DNA of 64,000 nucleotides from Faecalitalea sp. UBA4312 (GCA_002394635.1 DGUK01000026.1:18765-82764), one strand, 5' to 3'; positions 46,214-56,071 are shown, counted from the stretch's first letter. Numbers and translations: made by a program. The notes: a model not told the origin generated them from the letters alone.

Positions 46214-47118
46214 TCGTATCTAACAGCCATCCGTATAGAAAAGAAATCACCTATTTGTTGTCGCAATCCATGATCCAGATGAGCTCAGCCCAGATCCAGG
46301 CATGGATGAAGACAATTTATGACCCTGACAACATGTTCTGCATGATCCAGGATGACCGGGTTGCAGCCTGTATCCAGGTACGTCACAGTATTTTGGTCTA
46401 TCAAGGCAAAAAAGCAGCTGCCTGCCAGATCCTTCTGGCAGCTGTCCATCCGGACTACCGACGGAGAAAATATTTTTCGCAGTTACTGGATGTTGTCTTG
46501 GAACAAGCGCAGTATAATGAGTTGTTTACCATCTGCTGCACCGACTTTCCGAAACTGTTTACCAATCGTGGCTTCCAGCCTGTCAGCCATACTCGGACAT
46601 GCTGGACTTCCTTGGAAGGCTTTTCCAAAGGTGAGCCGGACAATGTCGTCCCTTATACGGAGGCCATTGATTTGTATCCGTTCTACGCAAAGTTCATGAG
46701 CTATTTCGATGGCAGTATTCTCTATGACCGGGAAACGTTACAGCGTATTCTTTCCTACTATACGTTGAACAATCACAAGATCGTCGTTTTGATGGACCGA
46801 CAGGACAAAGTACGAGGCTATGCCATTTACCGGCATGCGGAATCCACGATCCACATTGAAATTCTTATGTACCTGAATTCCAATGCCTTGTATGACCTGC
46901 TTCATTATCTATCCAAGAAGACCCGCTCCGTTTCTTTTGTGATTACTGACCAGGAACGTCTGGAGCATATCGTCAATGTAGACTATCCGAGAGAAAAGAG
47001 TACCATCCTGGCAAGAATCAATGATCCAAAGCTGTTTACTCGCTGGGTCAACAAGAAGACCAACAATGCTCAGATGGCTTATGAACGTTTGAAAAGACCG
47101 GATTGGAATCATTTATAA
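46210..47118 (+). CDS. Eis-like GNAT acetyltransferase
   Basis: 302 residues. The N-terminal GNAT domain includes QILLAAVHPDYRRRKYFSQLLDVVLEQA, with the acetyl-CoA binding R-x-x-R/K pattern, and TDFPKLFTNRGFQPV. A second GNAT-like half and a short C-terminal part follow, the layout of Eis-type enzymes. Substrate is unknown. The start overlaps the previous gene (ATGA), with GAGGATGAAG upstream. Confidence 0.78.
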   Translation: MIVSNSHPYRKEITYLLSQSMIQMSSAQIQAWMKTIYDPDNMFCMIQDDRVAACIQVRHSILVYQGKKAAACQILLAAVHPDYRRRKYFSQLLDVVLEQAQYNELFTICCTDFPKLFTNRGFQPVSHTRTCWTSLEGFSKGEPDNVVPYTEAIDLYPFYAKFMSYFDGSILYDRETLQRILSYYTLNNHKIVVLMDRQDKVRGYAIYRHAESTIHIEILMYLNSNALYDLLHYLSKKTRSVSFVITDQERLEHIVNVDYPREKSTILARINDPKLFTRWVNKKTNNAQMAYERLKRPDWNHL

Positions 47119-47132
47119 ATAAAGGGGAATGT

Positions 47133-47822
47133 ATGAATATAGAAATTTATCAATGTATTGAAGGAGCTCGTCAGGCTAAAGGTGTAGTCGTCATCATCGA
47201 TGTCTTCCGAGCTTACACATTAGAATGCGTTCTGTTCAGCCAGAACGCCAAAGAAATTCATCCGGTCGGAAAACTGGAGCAGGCTTTCGCCCTTAAAAAA
47301 AAGCATCCAGACTGGATCCTGTTCGGAGAAAGAAAAGGAGCTATGGTACAAGGCTGTGACTATGGAAATTCCCCTTCTTCAATTGCCGGTATGGATTTTA
47401 CTGATCGGACCTTGATCCATTCCACCAGCGCTGGAACGCAGGGAATTGTCAATGCTGTTCACGCCGATACAATTCTGGTCGCATCTTTGGCCAATGCCAA
47501 AGCCACCGCTGCCTGGATACGCCAGAATAATCCGAAATTGGTATCCCTGGTCGCCATGGGCGATGCCGGGATCCGTCCGACTGAAGAAGATTATCTGTGT
47601 GCGCAGTATATACGTAGTTTATTGTTAACGGAATCCTATCCGATCATCGAAAAAACCCGAGCCTTGCGAAATGGAGCAGGGGCTAAATTCTTTGACCCCT
47701 CTACCCAGCATATTTTTCCGAAAGAAGATTTTGCGTATTGTATTGATATAAACAAGTATAACTTCGCAATTTTGTATGATATGAAAAAGCACATCACAAT
47801 CCCAAAAAAAATGCCGTTATAA
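47133..47822 (+). CDS. ComB-like 2-phosphosulfolactate phosphatase family protein
   Basis: 229 residues. GVVVIIDVFRAYTLECVLF, FGERKGAMVQGCDYGNSP and LIHSTSAGTQGIVNA are ComB-family blocks with conserved Asp, Arg and Ser/Thr residues. The family was named for coenzyme M synthesis in methanogens. Gut Firmicute homologues are likely to act on other phosphorylated acids. AAAGGGGAA lies ahead of the ATG at 47133; the longer frame lacks an SD. It ends in the bidirectional terminator. Confidence 0.82.
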   Translation: MNIEIYQCIEGARQAKGVVVIIDVFRAYTLECVLFSQNAKEIHPVGKLEQAFALKKKHPDWILFGERKGAMVQGCDYGNSPSSIAGMDFTDRTLIHSTSAGTQGIVNAVHADTILVASLANAKATAAWIRQNNPKLVSLVAMGDAGIRPTEEDYLCAQYIRSLLLTESYPIIEKTRALRNGAGAKFFDPSTQHIFPKEDFAYCIDINKYNFAILYDMKKHITIPKKMPL

Positions 47823-47832
47823 ACGGCATTTA
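47803..47832. terminator. Bidirectional terminator containing both convergent stop codons
   Basis: AAATGCCGTT (47809-47818) and AACGGCATTT (47822-47831) with a 3-nt loop. The stops of the ComB-like gene (47820-47822) and the SPFH gene (47830-47832) fall within or at the hairpin. Confidence 0.85.
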
Positions 47833-49122
47833 TTCGTTTCCTATTATATCTCCGTCATCAAACGGATCGCCACATTCCGGACAAAATTTTGGCGGATTTT
47901 GCGGATCATCCGGCTTCCAGCCACATTTATCGCAACGATATAAAGGCAGTCCGGCTGGTTTTGGCTTTCCACATTCTGTACAGAATCTTCCCTGGTTAAC
48001 TGCCCCACAGCTGCATGTCCAGCCTTCTACCGGTGTCGATTTTGGTTTCCCGCACTGGGCACAGAAGTTTCCGGTGTTTTCTGCACCACAGGAACAAGTC
48101 CATTTGTCAGCTTTTGACTGGCCTGTCTGATAAAGCCCGGCTGCATTCATGCCACCGGTCTGAGCAGCCATATTCATTCCCATAAAGCCTGTCATCGCTC
48201 CATTTGGATTCTTGGCAGCTTCCCGCATCGCATCGGCCTGTGCTCCGGCTAACTGAGCTGCAGCCATATTCGGATCACGGTTGATTGCCGCTTTTTGAAG
48301 CTGCTTGATCAGTTCCTGATCTTCCTCCGGCAACGTTATAGAATTGATCGCAATGGACACAACTTCCAATCCGCGCAGTTGGGACCACTTGTTGGTTAAG
48401 GAAAGGTTCATCGCCTGGCAAAGTTCATCTACATGCCCTGTCAGCTCATACGGACGAATTTCCATGGCCGATAACTGGGCAAAAGAAGGCTGCAGACCAC
48501 TGATAAATTCCGACTTTAGCTGACGATCGATTTCCGAACGTTCATAGGTAGAAGATACATTTCCACATACGTTTGTATAGAAAAGCAGAGGATCTTTTAA
48601 ACGATAAGAATACACACCGTTACAACGGACAGACACATCAATATCCAGACCGATATTATTGTCAACGACCCGGAAAGGCACCGGTGTCGGTGTACCGAAT
48701 TTATTATCAATTATTTCCTTGGTATTAAAATAATAGACTCTCTGATCTTTGGCAGCCTGCCCTCCATAGGCAAAGCGTTTTCCGATTTCATCAAAGGTCT
48801 TACGGATTCCGTCCCCTAAAGATCCTGTGAATATGCTCGGCTCCAGATCTGTACGATAGGTAAACTGTCCAGGTTCTGCGCAGACCTCCACAATCTTTCC
48901 TTGTTCGACGATGATCATGCACTGGCCGTCGGCTACCACAATACCGGAGCCATCAGAAATCACATTGTCCCCGCCTCTGGTGTTTGAAGATCGTCTGGAC
49001 GTATGTTTTTGTCCTTTGGCAACCAATGTATCCACGTCCAGGGCCTCACATACAAAATACTCTTTCCATTGATCAGCTAATGTACTGTTTACAGCACCAG
49101 CTGCTGCTCTTAATAGTCCCAT
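47830..49122 (-). CDS. SPFH-domain protein with three C-terminal zinc ribbons
   Basis: 430 residues. The N-terminal domain (GSGIVVADGQCMIIVEQGKIVEVCAEPGQFTYRTD; SEIDRQLKSEFISGLQPSFAQL) is an SPFH/virion-core-like domain, as in B. subtilis YdjI, which works with a PspA-type protein in membrane stress. A Met/Gly/Ala-rich linker (about 300-345) leads to zinc ribbons CSCGAENTGNFCAQCG, CSCGAVNQGRFCTECG and a rubredoxin-like CDKCG...CPECG. No membrane helix is present, so it likely binds the membrane from inside. No PspA homologue is seen here. Confidence 0.85.
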   Translation of the reverse strand: MGLLRAAAGAVNSTLADQWKEYFVCEALDVDTLVAKGQKHTSRRSSNTRGGDNVISDGSGIVVADGQCMIIVEQGKIVEVCAEPGQFTYRTDLEPSIFTGSLGDGIRKTFDEIGKRFAYGGQAAKDQRVYYFNTKEIIDNKFGTPTPVPFRVVDNNIGLDIDVSVRCNGVYSYRLKDPLLFYTNVCGNVSSTYERSEIDRQLKSEFISGLQPSFAQLSAMEIRPYELTGHVDELCQAMNLSLTNKWSQLRGLEVVSIAINSITLPEEDQELIKQLQKAAINRDPNMAAAQLAGAQADAMREAAKNPNGAMTGFMGMNMAAQTGGMNAAGLYQTGQSKADKWTCSCGAENTGNFCAQCGKPKSTPVEGWTCSCGAVNQGRFCTECGKPKPAGLPLYRCDKCGWKPDDPQNPPKFCPECGDPFDDGDIIGNE

Positions 49123-49189
49123 ACTCTACTCCTTTTAATTGTTTTTCTTCATTATACATCAATCCACAAAAAGGGAGAGAAACATCTCT

Positions 49190-49600
49190 CTATATTTGAT
49201 CGTCAAACCGATCGAAATCAAAGTCTTCCGCCTCTTCTTCCGAGCCGTGATGATTGAGATTCTCCCTTGTATATACCCGTTTCTTTTCCCGTTCTTTTTC
49301 AACAAACTGAGATAATTGTTCTTTCACCGCACGGCTTTTCTTCACATTCACCAGCTTGAAATCCTGTAAGGATGAATCGCTGGAACAAATGGAAATGGTT
49401 CCCAAGCCAAAGATTCTCTGGAAGAATCCCTGTGTCAAACCGATATCTTTAATACGGTACAGACGCACCTCATCTTCTTTGACAGACAAAAAGCCGGTTT
49501 TGATGAACAAACGATCTTCACTTAAACTATATACAGTAAATGTCCAAGGCAGTCCGCACCATAAACGCTTACGATCCTGCCATATAATATGATTTGCCAT
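49190..49600 (-). CDS. Bacterial PH-domain protein
   Basis: 136 residues. A bPH2-type domain covers residues 5-105 (FTVYSLSEDRLFIKTGFLSVKEDEVRLYRIKDIGLTQGFFQRIFGLGTISICSSD), with a Glu/Asp-rich C-terminal tail. There is no clear membrane helix, unlike many bPH2 proteins. AAAGGGAGG precedes the ATG. It sits between the SPFH and NSS transporter genes and may be transcribed with them. Confidence 0.85.
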   Translation of the reverse strand: MANHIIWQDRKRLWCGLPWTFTVYSLSEDRLFIKTGFLSVKEDEVRLYRIKDIGLTQGFFQRIFGLGTISICSSDSSLQDFKLVNVKKSRAVKEQLSQFVEKEREKKRVYTRENLNHHGSEEEAEDFDFDRFDDQI

Positions 49601-49647
49601 GGGAATACCTCCCTTTCTTTAAAGATATGATACTTCGCTTTCAAGTT

Positions 49648-51054
49648 TTATTCCAGTATTCTTTCCAACAGTCCTGTCGATTCCAAAAACAGAATAAACA
49701 TCATGACCGGAGCAATATAACGGATCATAACCGTATACAGCTTTTTCCGACCGAACCGATGTCCGCTCTTCTCCATTTCATCAATGATCCATTGAGGTTT
49801 GACGATCCAGCCGATCAGAATACATGATAATAAAGAGATGATCGGCATCATAAAGCTGTTGCTGATATAATCCATCACATCCAGAAACTGCCCGGTGTTT
49901 CCGGTCGGCAATGGAATCTCCACATAAAACAGACTGTATCCTAAAGCAATCACTACCGAGGCTGCACAATAGAACAAAGACAAGAAAACAGTCGTTTTCT
50001 TTCTTGTTGTATGAAACAGTTCCATGCAGTTGGCAACAATCGATTCCAGTACAGAAATACAAGATGTCAATGCCGCAAAGGCTGCCATCAAAAAGAAAAC
50101 TATACCTACGATCGTTCCGATCGGCCCCATCGCATCAAAGACCTTCGGTAACGAGATAAACATCAAACTTGGACCACTCCCCATGCCTTCCATACCGGAA
50201 AACACGTAAATGGATGGAATGATCATCATTCCGGCCAAAAAGGCCACAAGCGTATCAAAGACCTCAATCTGTCCGACTGCCTGATTCAGATCGACATCAT
50301 CCTTGACATAGGAACCATACGTAATCATGATTCCCATCGAAACGCTTAATGAAAAGAACAACTGGCTCATCGCATCCAGCAGAACCTGCATAAACTGACT
50401 AAGCGTCAGGCCTTCCAGATTTGGTGTCAGATAAAACTGCAGTCCCTCTATACCTGTACGCAGATGACCCTGCCCATCGGTATGTGTCAAGGTTAAAGAA
50501 TAAACTGCAATCGCCACGATCATCACCAGAAGAATCGGCATTACAATTTTTGAACATTTCTCAATTCCGCTTTCCACCCCGTTGTAGACGATAAAAGCCG
50601 TCAGGATCATGAAGAACATAGAAAAAAACACAGGTGCCTGCGCAGACGTAATAAACTGCGTGAAATATCCGTCCGATGCCGCCAAACGACCTTGCCCGGT
50701 TATAAATACAATAAAATATTTTGTGATCCAACCTCCGATTACGGCATAATAAGTCATAATCAGCACAGGGACAAAGAAGGTCAAAATTCCCAGGAAACGC
50801 CATTTTTCACGCATTATCTCATACGCAAAGATTGCGCTTTTTTTCGTTTTCCGTCCAATGGCGATATCCGATGTCAATAATGTAAATCCGAAAGTAAGGA
50901 TCAAGATCAGATAGACAAGTAGGAAAAGACCCCCACCGTCTTTGGCTGCCAAATAAGGGAACCGCCAGAGATTTCCTACACCGACTGCACTGCCGGCTGC
51001 AGCTAACACAAAACCTATTTGCCCGCTAAAACTGCTTCCGTTTTTTGTTTCCAT
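49648..51054 (-). CDS. NSS-family sodium-dependent transporter
   Basis: 468 residues, about eleven to twelve membrane helices, of the neurotransmitter:sodium symporter family (LeuT/TnaT-like). The first helix has the Na+/substrate motif GFVLAAAGSAVGVGNLWRFPYLAAKDGGGLFLLVYL, and helix 6 has FFSLSVSMGIMITYGSY. It imports an amino acid with Na+; which one cannot be read. An upstream in-frame ATG abuts AGGAG, so the ATG at 51054, 6 nt further, is preferred. The 12th-helix loop carries the usual 'WIVKPQWIIDEMEKSGHR'. Confidence 0.92.
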   Translation of the reverse strand: METKNGSSFSGQIGFVLAAAGSAVGVGNLWRFPYLAAKDGGGLFLLVYLILILTFGFTLLTSDIAIGRKTKKSAIFAYEIMREKWRFLGILTFFVPVLIMTYYAVIGGWITKYFIVFITGQGRLAASDGYFTQFITSAQAPVFFSMFFMILTAFIVYNGVESGIEKCSKIVMPILLVMIVAIAVYSLTLTHTDGQGHLRTGIEGLQFYLTPNLEGLTLSQFMQVLLDAMSQLFFSLSVSMGIMITYGSYVKDDVDLNQAVGQIEVFDTLVAFLAGMMIIPSIYVFSGMEGMGSGPSLMFISLPKVFDAMGPIGTIVGIVFFLMAAFAALTSCISVLESIVANCMELFHTTRKKTTVFLSLFYCAASVVIALGYSLFYVEIPLPTGNTGQFLDVMDYISNSFMMPIISLLSCILIGWIVKPQWIIDEMEKSGHRFGRKKLYTVMIRYIAPVMMFILFLESTGLLERILE

Positions 51055-51065
51055 ATGCATCTCCT

Positions 51066-51105
51066 AAAAAAATTGGCAAAATATAAAACCTTATATTTTG
51101 CCAAT
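51066..51105 (-). terminator. Terminator of the clostripain-like gene
   Basis: TTGGCAAAATATAA/TTATATTTTGCCAA arms (14 bp) and seven T on the minus strand, just ahead of the NSS start. Confidence 0.88.
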
Positions 51106-51145
51106 GTACTTTGATTTTACCCGATATATACCTTGATTTCAATTT

Positions 51146-53473
51146 CTATTTCATAATGGCTTCCGAATAATGGGTCTGATTATAGGTATCGGTAAAACGA
51201 TATACGATCTTCACCTTACCCTTTCCAACATCAATATTCCGGATCTTCATATCCTTTGTAACGGTCAAAGGCTCATCCAGCAGATAGCTGTTTTCATATT
51301 CCCCATCGTATGTATAGTAATCACAGACAAATTCCAGGGTGTCTCCTTCCTCCAGCTGAGTCAATGATTTTGCTACTGTTTCGGTTTCTCCGTCAATATA
51401 ATCCGTTGTCGCACCGGCAATCCTACCATCCGGATCTTCGTTGGTAAATACTAAAATCAAATTGACACGTGTACCATTCAGAAAAGCCGGTACATATCCC
51501 GTAATCGTGTAATTGTCTCCATCTTCCTGTGTATCCGTATGATAATAAGCAACCACTCTTCCATTAATGGATAACCATGTACGGTCTGTCACCGCAATCA
51601 GATTGCCATCATCGTCAAAATCGTAGTTGTTGTCCAAACCCAGATCCACATATCCGTTTCCGTCATCGTAATACAAGCTCTGATCTACAGTCTGCACCAT
51701 TTCCCATTGCTCTTCCGTCAAAGATAATTTATAAGTCCCATCTTCTTCCGTCCAGGTCAGCTGAGAATCGTCGATATGATGTTTATCAACAAAATCGGCA
51801 ATCTCCTCATTAGTGATGGAACGTCCTGACAAGAAGCTGGTATTTGAACTGTTCAGACCATTGACGGAACCGTAGTTACCACCACCAAGGAACAGATTTA
51901 ACAGTTCCATCATCGCTTCGGAATCGGAATTCGAGGAGGACTGCGAACTTCCGCCTAACAGATTCAACAGATTCTGGGAAGAACCAGACTGGGAGGAGTA
52001 AGCCTGTCCACCGGCTTCCACACTGGCAAATTCCTGAATGCATTTCGCATATTCTTCATCCATGCCAATTTTTGAATACGTATCCACAACCGTATCTACA
52101 CTGGAAATGCGGTCATACGGGAAAAAAATGGATAATCCGTAGGAATTGGTCATATTCGAGGAAGTTCGATTATACTTCACAGCACCTTTGACCGCTTCAG
52201 AAAGCGCTTTTCCTTCTTCCGTATTCATTTTGTCAGCCAGATCCACCAGGTCGACCTGATCAATACGCTGGCTGGTCGCAAAGGTCCGGCATTGGTTTCG
52301 TGCCTGCGATACTGTACTGTATTCCTTGTCTTTGATTTTTGTGGAAATCGATTTAGCAAACGCATTTAACTTATCCGGTACGGTATTCTGTAATTCCGCC
52401 AGATCCACCAAAGCCAGTGTTGTTTTCTGTCCCGGACAACGTGATCCACATTTCGTCACAAAATCATCGCAGATCTGTTTTCCTATATCCAGTGTTTTCA
52501 TAGACGTATTGTCGGAAAGCTTCGTTAACCAGTCCGTATAATACCATCCAATACCTGGTTCAGTTTCTTCGGATCCTATCAGATAATCAGCATAATTTGC
52601 CAGCATACTGGCCGTTTCGACCGTTCCCATCAAACAGGCATCAAAGCCAATAAAGTCAAAGTTGACGTTTGCGTTATCCAATGCCTGATTGATTTCACTG
52701 AGATCCATGGATCCGCTAGACCGGTATTTTTCATCATACCCAAATCCACTGATAGAACCGCCGCCATGATCCCATAGAATCAATTCATAACGATTCGCTT
52801 TATAATTCTTGGCACACCATTTGATAAAGGAAGTCAAAGTGGATGGATCTGTCATGGATTTACGTCCATCATCTGCAACGATCCGTGCCATCTTACCATC
52901 CTTGATCTGATAGATCTGGTTCACACTGGAGCTGACAACATTATTATTCCATCGTGCGCATCCACCGGTATATACCAACAGGTTCACATTATCACCAATC
53001 GTCGCTGCCAGCATTTCCTGCAGATCGCTGGTTGCCATGCGACTTCTGGATTCCAGATCGGTTCCACACATATATACCATGATCGTTACCGTATCCTGAC
53101 CATCTCCCATCAGTTTGGTCCGCTTTGCGCGCGATCCCTTGGCTACGGTGGTATCCAATTTCGCAACATTCGAATCAGTCCACTGACCGTACGTATTGGA
53201 TGTCTGGTACGAATACTGAGGCTGGCTAGAGCTTCCACCTGTGGAAGGTGTACCGCCAAACAAGCTGGAAAGACTAACTCCGCCGCCCATTAGCAGCATC
53301 AACAAAATGACCAGAATGCCACCAAAACCTCCACGTGTTCCGGATCGTTTCGGGCCAGATCCGCCCGGACCGACTGGTCCGCTGTTCAGACCAGATCCAC
53401 GCCGATGTACATTTCCTTGCATACTGTGGTCTACATGCGTTTCTCTTCTACGTGGTCTTTTCTTATTATCCAT
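51146..53473 (-). CDS. Membrane-anchored clostripain-family (C11) cysteine peptidase
   Basis: 775 residues. A basic, Gly/Pro-rich cytoplasmic N-terminus (1-48) and one membrane helix (GGILVILLMLLMGGGVSL) put a large domain outside the cell. The C11 peptidase core starts at TVTIMVYMCGTDLESRSRMATSDLQEML. The catalytic His is in YELILWDHGGGSISGFGYDE and the Cys in FDFIGFDACLMGTVETASM. A Ser/Gln/Gly-rich linker (about 480-545) precedes a beta-rich C-terminal domain. Clostripains cut after Arg, but specificity here is not known. GAGGG stands 7 nt before the ATG. Confidence 0.9.
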   Translation of the reverse strand: MDNKKRPRRRETHVDHSMQGNVHRRGSGLNSGPVGPGGSGPKRSGTRGGFGGILVILLMLLMGGGVSLSSLFGGTPSTGGSSSQPQYSYQTSNTYGQWTDSNVAKLDTTVAKGSRAKRTKLMGDGQDTVTIMVYMCGTDLESRSRMATSDLQEMLAATIGDNVNLLVYTGGCARWNNNVVSSSVNQIYQIKDGKMARIVADDGRKSMTDPSTLTSFIKWCAKNYKANRYELILWDHGGGSISGFGYDEKYRSSGSMDLSEINQALDNANVNFDFIGFDACLMGTVETASMLANYADYLIGSEETEPGIGWYYTDWLTKLSDNTSMKTLDIGKQICDDFVTKCGSRCPGQKTTLALVDLAELQNTVPDKLNAFAKSISTKIKDKEYSTVSQARNQCRTFATSQRIDQVDLVDLADKMNTEEGKALSEAVKGAVKYNRTSSNMTNSYGLSIFFPYDRISSVDTVVDTYSKIGMDEEYAKCIQEFASVEAGGQAYSSQSGSSQNLLNLLGGSSQSSSNSDSEAMMELLNLFLGGGNYGSVNGLNSSNTSFLSGRSITNEEIADFVDKHHIDDSQLTWTEEDGTYKLSLTEEQWEMVQTVDQSLYYDDGNGYVDLGLDNNYDFDDDGNLIAVTDRTWLSINGRVVAYYHTDTQEDGDNYTITGYVPAFLNGTRVNLILVFTNEDPDGRIAGATTDYIDGETETVAKSLTQLEEGDTLEFVCDYYTYDGEYENSYLLDEPLTVTKDMKIRNIDVGKGKVKIVYRFTDTYNQTHYSEAIMK

Positions 53474-53557
53474 TATTCTACCCTCGCTCTATTTATTCTT
53501 TTCATCTATTCTAACATATTTTGCGTTGGCCGTAACTTTTATGATACCCTTAATAAC

Positions 53558-56071
53558 ATGAAAAGAATCGTAACCGGAATATTAGCTCATGTCGATGCAG
53601 GAAAAACCACATGCATCGAAAGTATGTTATACAATGCAGGAAAACTTCGAATGATGGGAAGAGTCGATCACAAGGATGCCTATCTGGACTATGACAGCCA
53701 GGAACGGGATCGCGGGATCACCATATATTCTAAGGAAGCCAATTATACCTGGAAAGATGCAGAAATCTATTTGATCGATACACCGGGCCATGTCGACTTT
53801 TCCAGTGAAATGGAACGTTCCCTGCAGATCCTGGATCTAGCCATCTTATTGATCAATGGGATGGACGGAGTACAAAGCCACACAGAAACCATTTGGAAAT
53901 GTCTACAGCACTATCATGTACCTACATTGATCTTCATCAATAAAATGGATATTACTTACATGGAAAAAGAACAGCTGCTTCATGACCTGCAGACAAAATG
54001 CTCATCCAATTGTATTGCGTTCAACCAGTCGGATACGATAGAACAACTTGCGTTAGTCAATGAATCCATGTTAAACCAGTTTATGGAAACAGGAGACATT
54101 TCCTTATCTATGATTCAGCAAGCTGTCCTAAAACGTGAGTGTTTCCCTTGTTTCTTTGGTTCCGCTTTAAAAAATACCGGAATCACTGATTTAATGGATG
54201 CAATTGTGACTTGTTCCTTCCAAAGAGAATACCCGAAAGAATTTGCGGCCAGAGCTTATAAGATTTCCACCGACGACCAAGGAAACCGTCTGACTCATAT
54301 GAAGATTACCGGTGGCAGCCTGACAGCCAAACAAAAAATCAATGAGGAAGAAAAAGTCGATCAGATCTGGATCTACAACGGGCCGGATCGCCAGGCTGTA
54401 CAACAGGTTCAGGCAGGCATGGTCTGTGCGGTGAAAGGGTTGCACTCCATCCAGGCCGGACAGCCATTAGGCGTGGAAACAGACACCACAAAACCGGTTT
54501 TAAGTGCTTGTTTGAGTTACCAGCTCTTACTTCCGGAAGGCGTTGATGCTCTAGAGATGATGCAAACCTGCCGCCAGCTGGCAGCAGAAGATCCACAGCT
54601 GCAAATTGAATTTGACGATCAAAGTAAAAAGATCCACATACAGCTGATGGGTGCCATTCAGATGGAAGTCCTTCAGAATCAGATCTATCAACGATCCAAA
54701 GTACACGTTGGTTTTCAAAGCGGACAGGTCATCTATCGAGAAACAATTGCCAAACCCGTACTGGGGATTGGGCACTTTGAACCATTACGTCATTATGCTG
54801 AGGTTCTCCTTCGCCTAGAGCCTTTGCCAACCGGTAGCGGCCTTGTCTTTGAAAGTCATTGTTCACAGGACCAACTGGCCGTAAACTGGCAGCGCCTGAT
54901 CTTGACCCACCTTCAGGAACGGACCCATAAAGGCGTATTGACAGGATCTCCGATCACAGATATGAAGATCACTCTTTTGGCCGGTATAGCCCATGTGAAG
55001 CATACCGAGGGAGGCGACTTTCGTCAGGCAACCTACCGAGCTATCCGGCAAGGCTTAAAAAAAGCCGAAAGCGTATTATTGGAGCCATATTACTCCTTTA
55101 AGATCCAGGTGCCTCAGGACAGTTTGAGCCGTACGTTATACGATCTGGATTGCCGGCATGCCTCCGTCCAGATTGAGCAAAATGATCATGATTATGTTGA
55201 GATTACCGGAAAAGGTCCGGTCCGCCTGATGGCGAATTACCAAAAAGAATTGATTTCCTTCACCCGGGGGCTAGGCAAGTACAGCTGTGCTGTCGACGGT
55301 TATTATCCTTGTGCCGATCAAGACGAAATCGTCCGTCTGATCGGATATGACAGTGAACATGACCTTCGCAATCCAACGGGTTCGGTCTTTTGTTCCCATG
55401 GTTCGCGTTTCTATGTTCCGTATGATCAAGTAGAGGACTATATGCATATCCAATGGAAGCAGTCGAAGGAACCATCTTCTTTATCCAGTCGGAAATATAC
55501 GGTCCAGGAGGAAGAGATGAAACGCATCTTCCAGAATGCCGGCGGCAGAAACCGCAACGAAAAAAAAGTGACGCCGAAGCCAAAAAAGAAAATCGATATG
55601 GAGCCCCAATCGGTACAGATCCAGGCGCCAAAGCCAAACTGTTTGATCGTTGACGGTTACAATATGCTCTATTCCTGGACTTCCTTCCAAGAATCGGTAC
55701 GAACCAGTTTCAGCTCCGCCCGCGATCAGCTGATCGATATGATCATTAATTATCAAGGATATAAAGGCTATGTTCTGTACCTTGTCTTTGATGCTTACCG
55801 TGTTAAGGATAATGCCGGAAAAACTTATCGCAGAGGCAACACAAATATCATTTACACCAAAACCAATCAGACAGCCGATGACTATATTGAACGTCTTGTC
55901 CATGATCTGAAAAAGAAGTACCGGCTGATTGTCGCTACCAGTGACGGACTGATCCAGAATACTGTCTTGGCCAACGGAGGACAAAGAATGTCCAGCCGGG
56001 AACTGGAAAATGCCGTACGCAATGTAAATTCACTGGCTTTATCACATGGAAAAAAAGGTGGTTCGTTTTAA
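53558..56071 (+). CDS. TetM/EF-G-like translational GTPase fused to a YacP/Rae1 NYN ribonuclease domain
   Basis: 837 residues. The GTPase domain has G1 AHVDAGKTT (residues 9-17), switch I ERDRGITI, G3 DTPGHVDF, G4 NKMD and G5 GSALKNTG, in the style of ribosomal protection GTPases. EF-G-like domains II-V follow to about residue 630. After a Lys-rich linker the C-terminus (about 690-837) is a NYN domain: NCLIVDGYNMLYSW, YLVFDAYRVKDN, IIYTKTNQTADDYIERLV, IVATSDGLIQNTVLANGG, matching Rae1, which cuts mRNA in the ribosomal A site. No Shine-Dalgarno lies before the ATG; TATGAT is 12 nt upstream. The native role is unknown; the family resemblance alone does not show drug resistance. Confidence 0.9.
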   Translation: MKRIVTGILAHVDAGKTTCIESMLYNAGKLRMMGRVDHKDAYLDYDSQERDRGITIYSKEANYTWKDAEIYLIDTPGHVDFSSEMERSLQILDLAILLINGMDGVQSHTETIWKCLQHYHVPTLIFINKMDITYMEKEQLLHDLQTKCSSNCIAFNQSDTIEQLALVNESMLNQFMETGDISLSMIQQAVLKRECFPCFFGSALKNTGITDLMDAIVTCSFQREYPKEFAARAYKISTDDQGNRLTHMKITGGSLTAKQKINEEEKVDQIWIYNGPDRQAVQQVQAGMVCAVKGLHSIQAGQPLGVETDTTKPVLSACLSYQLLLPEGVDALEMMQTCRQLAAEDPQLQIEFDDQSKKIHIQLMGAIQMEVLQNQIYQRSKVHVGFQSGQVIYRETIAKPVLGIGHFEPLRHYAEVLLRLEPLPTGSGLVFESHCSQDQLAVNWQRLILTHLQERTHKGVLTGSPITDMKITLLAGIAHVKHTEGGDFRQATYRAIRQGLKKAESVLLEPYYSFKIQVPQDSLSRTLYDLDCRHASVQIEQNDHDYVEITGKGPVRLMANYQKELISFTRGLGKYSCAVDGYYPCADQDEIVRLIGYDSEHDLRNPTGSVFCSHGSRFYVPYDQVEDYMHIQWKQSKEPSSLSSRKYTVQEEEMKRIFQNAGGRNRNEKKVTPKPKKKIDMEPQSVQIQAPKPNCLIVDGYNMLYSWTSFQESVRTSFSSARDQLIDMIINYQGYKGYVLYLVFDAYRVKDNAGKTYRRGNTNIIYTKTNQTADDYIERLVHDLKKKYRLIVATSDGLIQNTVLANGGQRMSSRELENAVRNVNSLALSHGKKGGSF

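Noticed and set aside
53558..56071. Calling the gene a tetracycline-resistance determinant
   Set aside because: Resemblance to TetM is through the GTPase core shared with EF-G; the fused ribonuclease domain and chromosomal setting point to a housekeeping or rescue role, and nothing in the sequence shows resistance.
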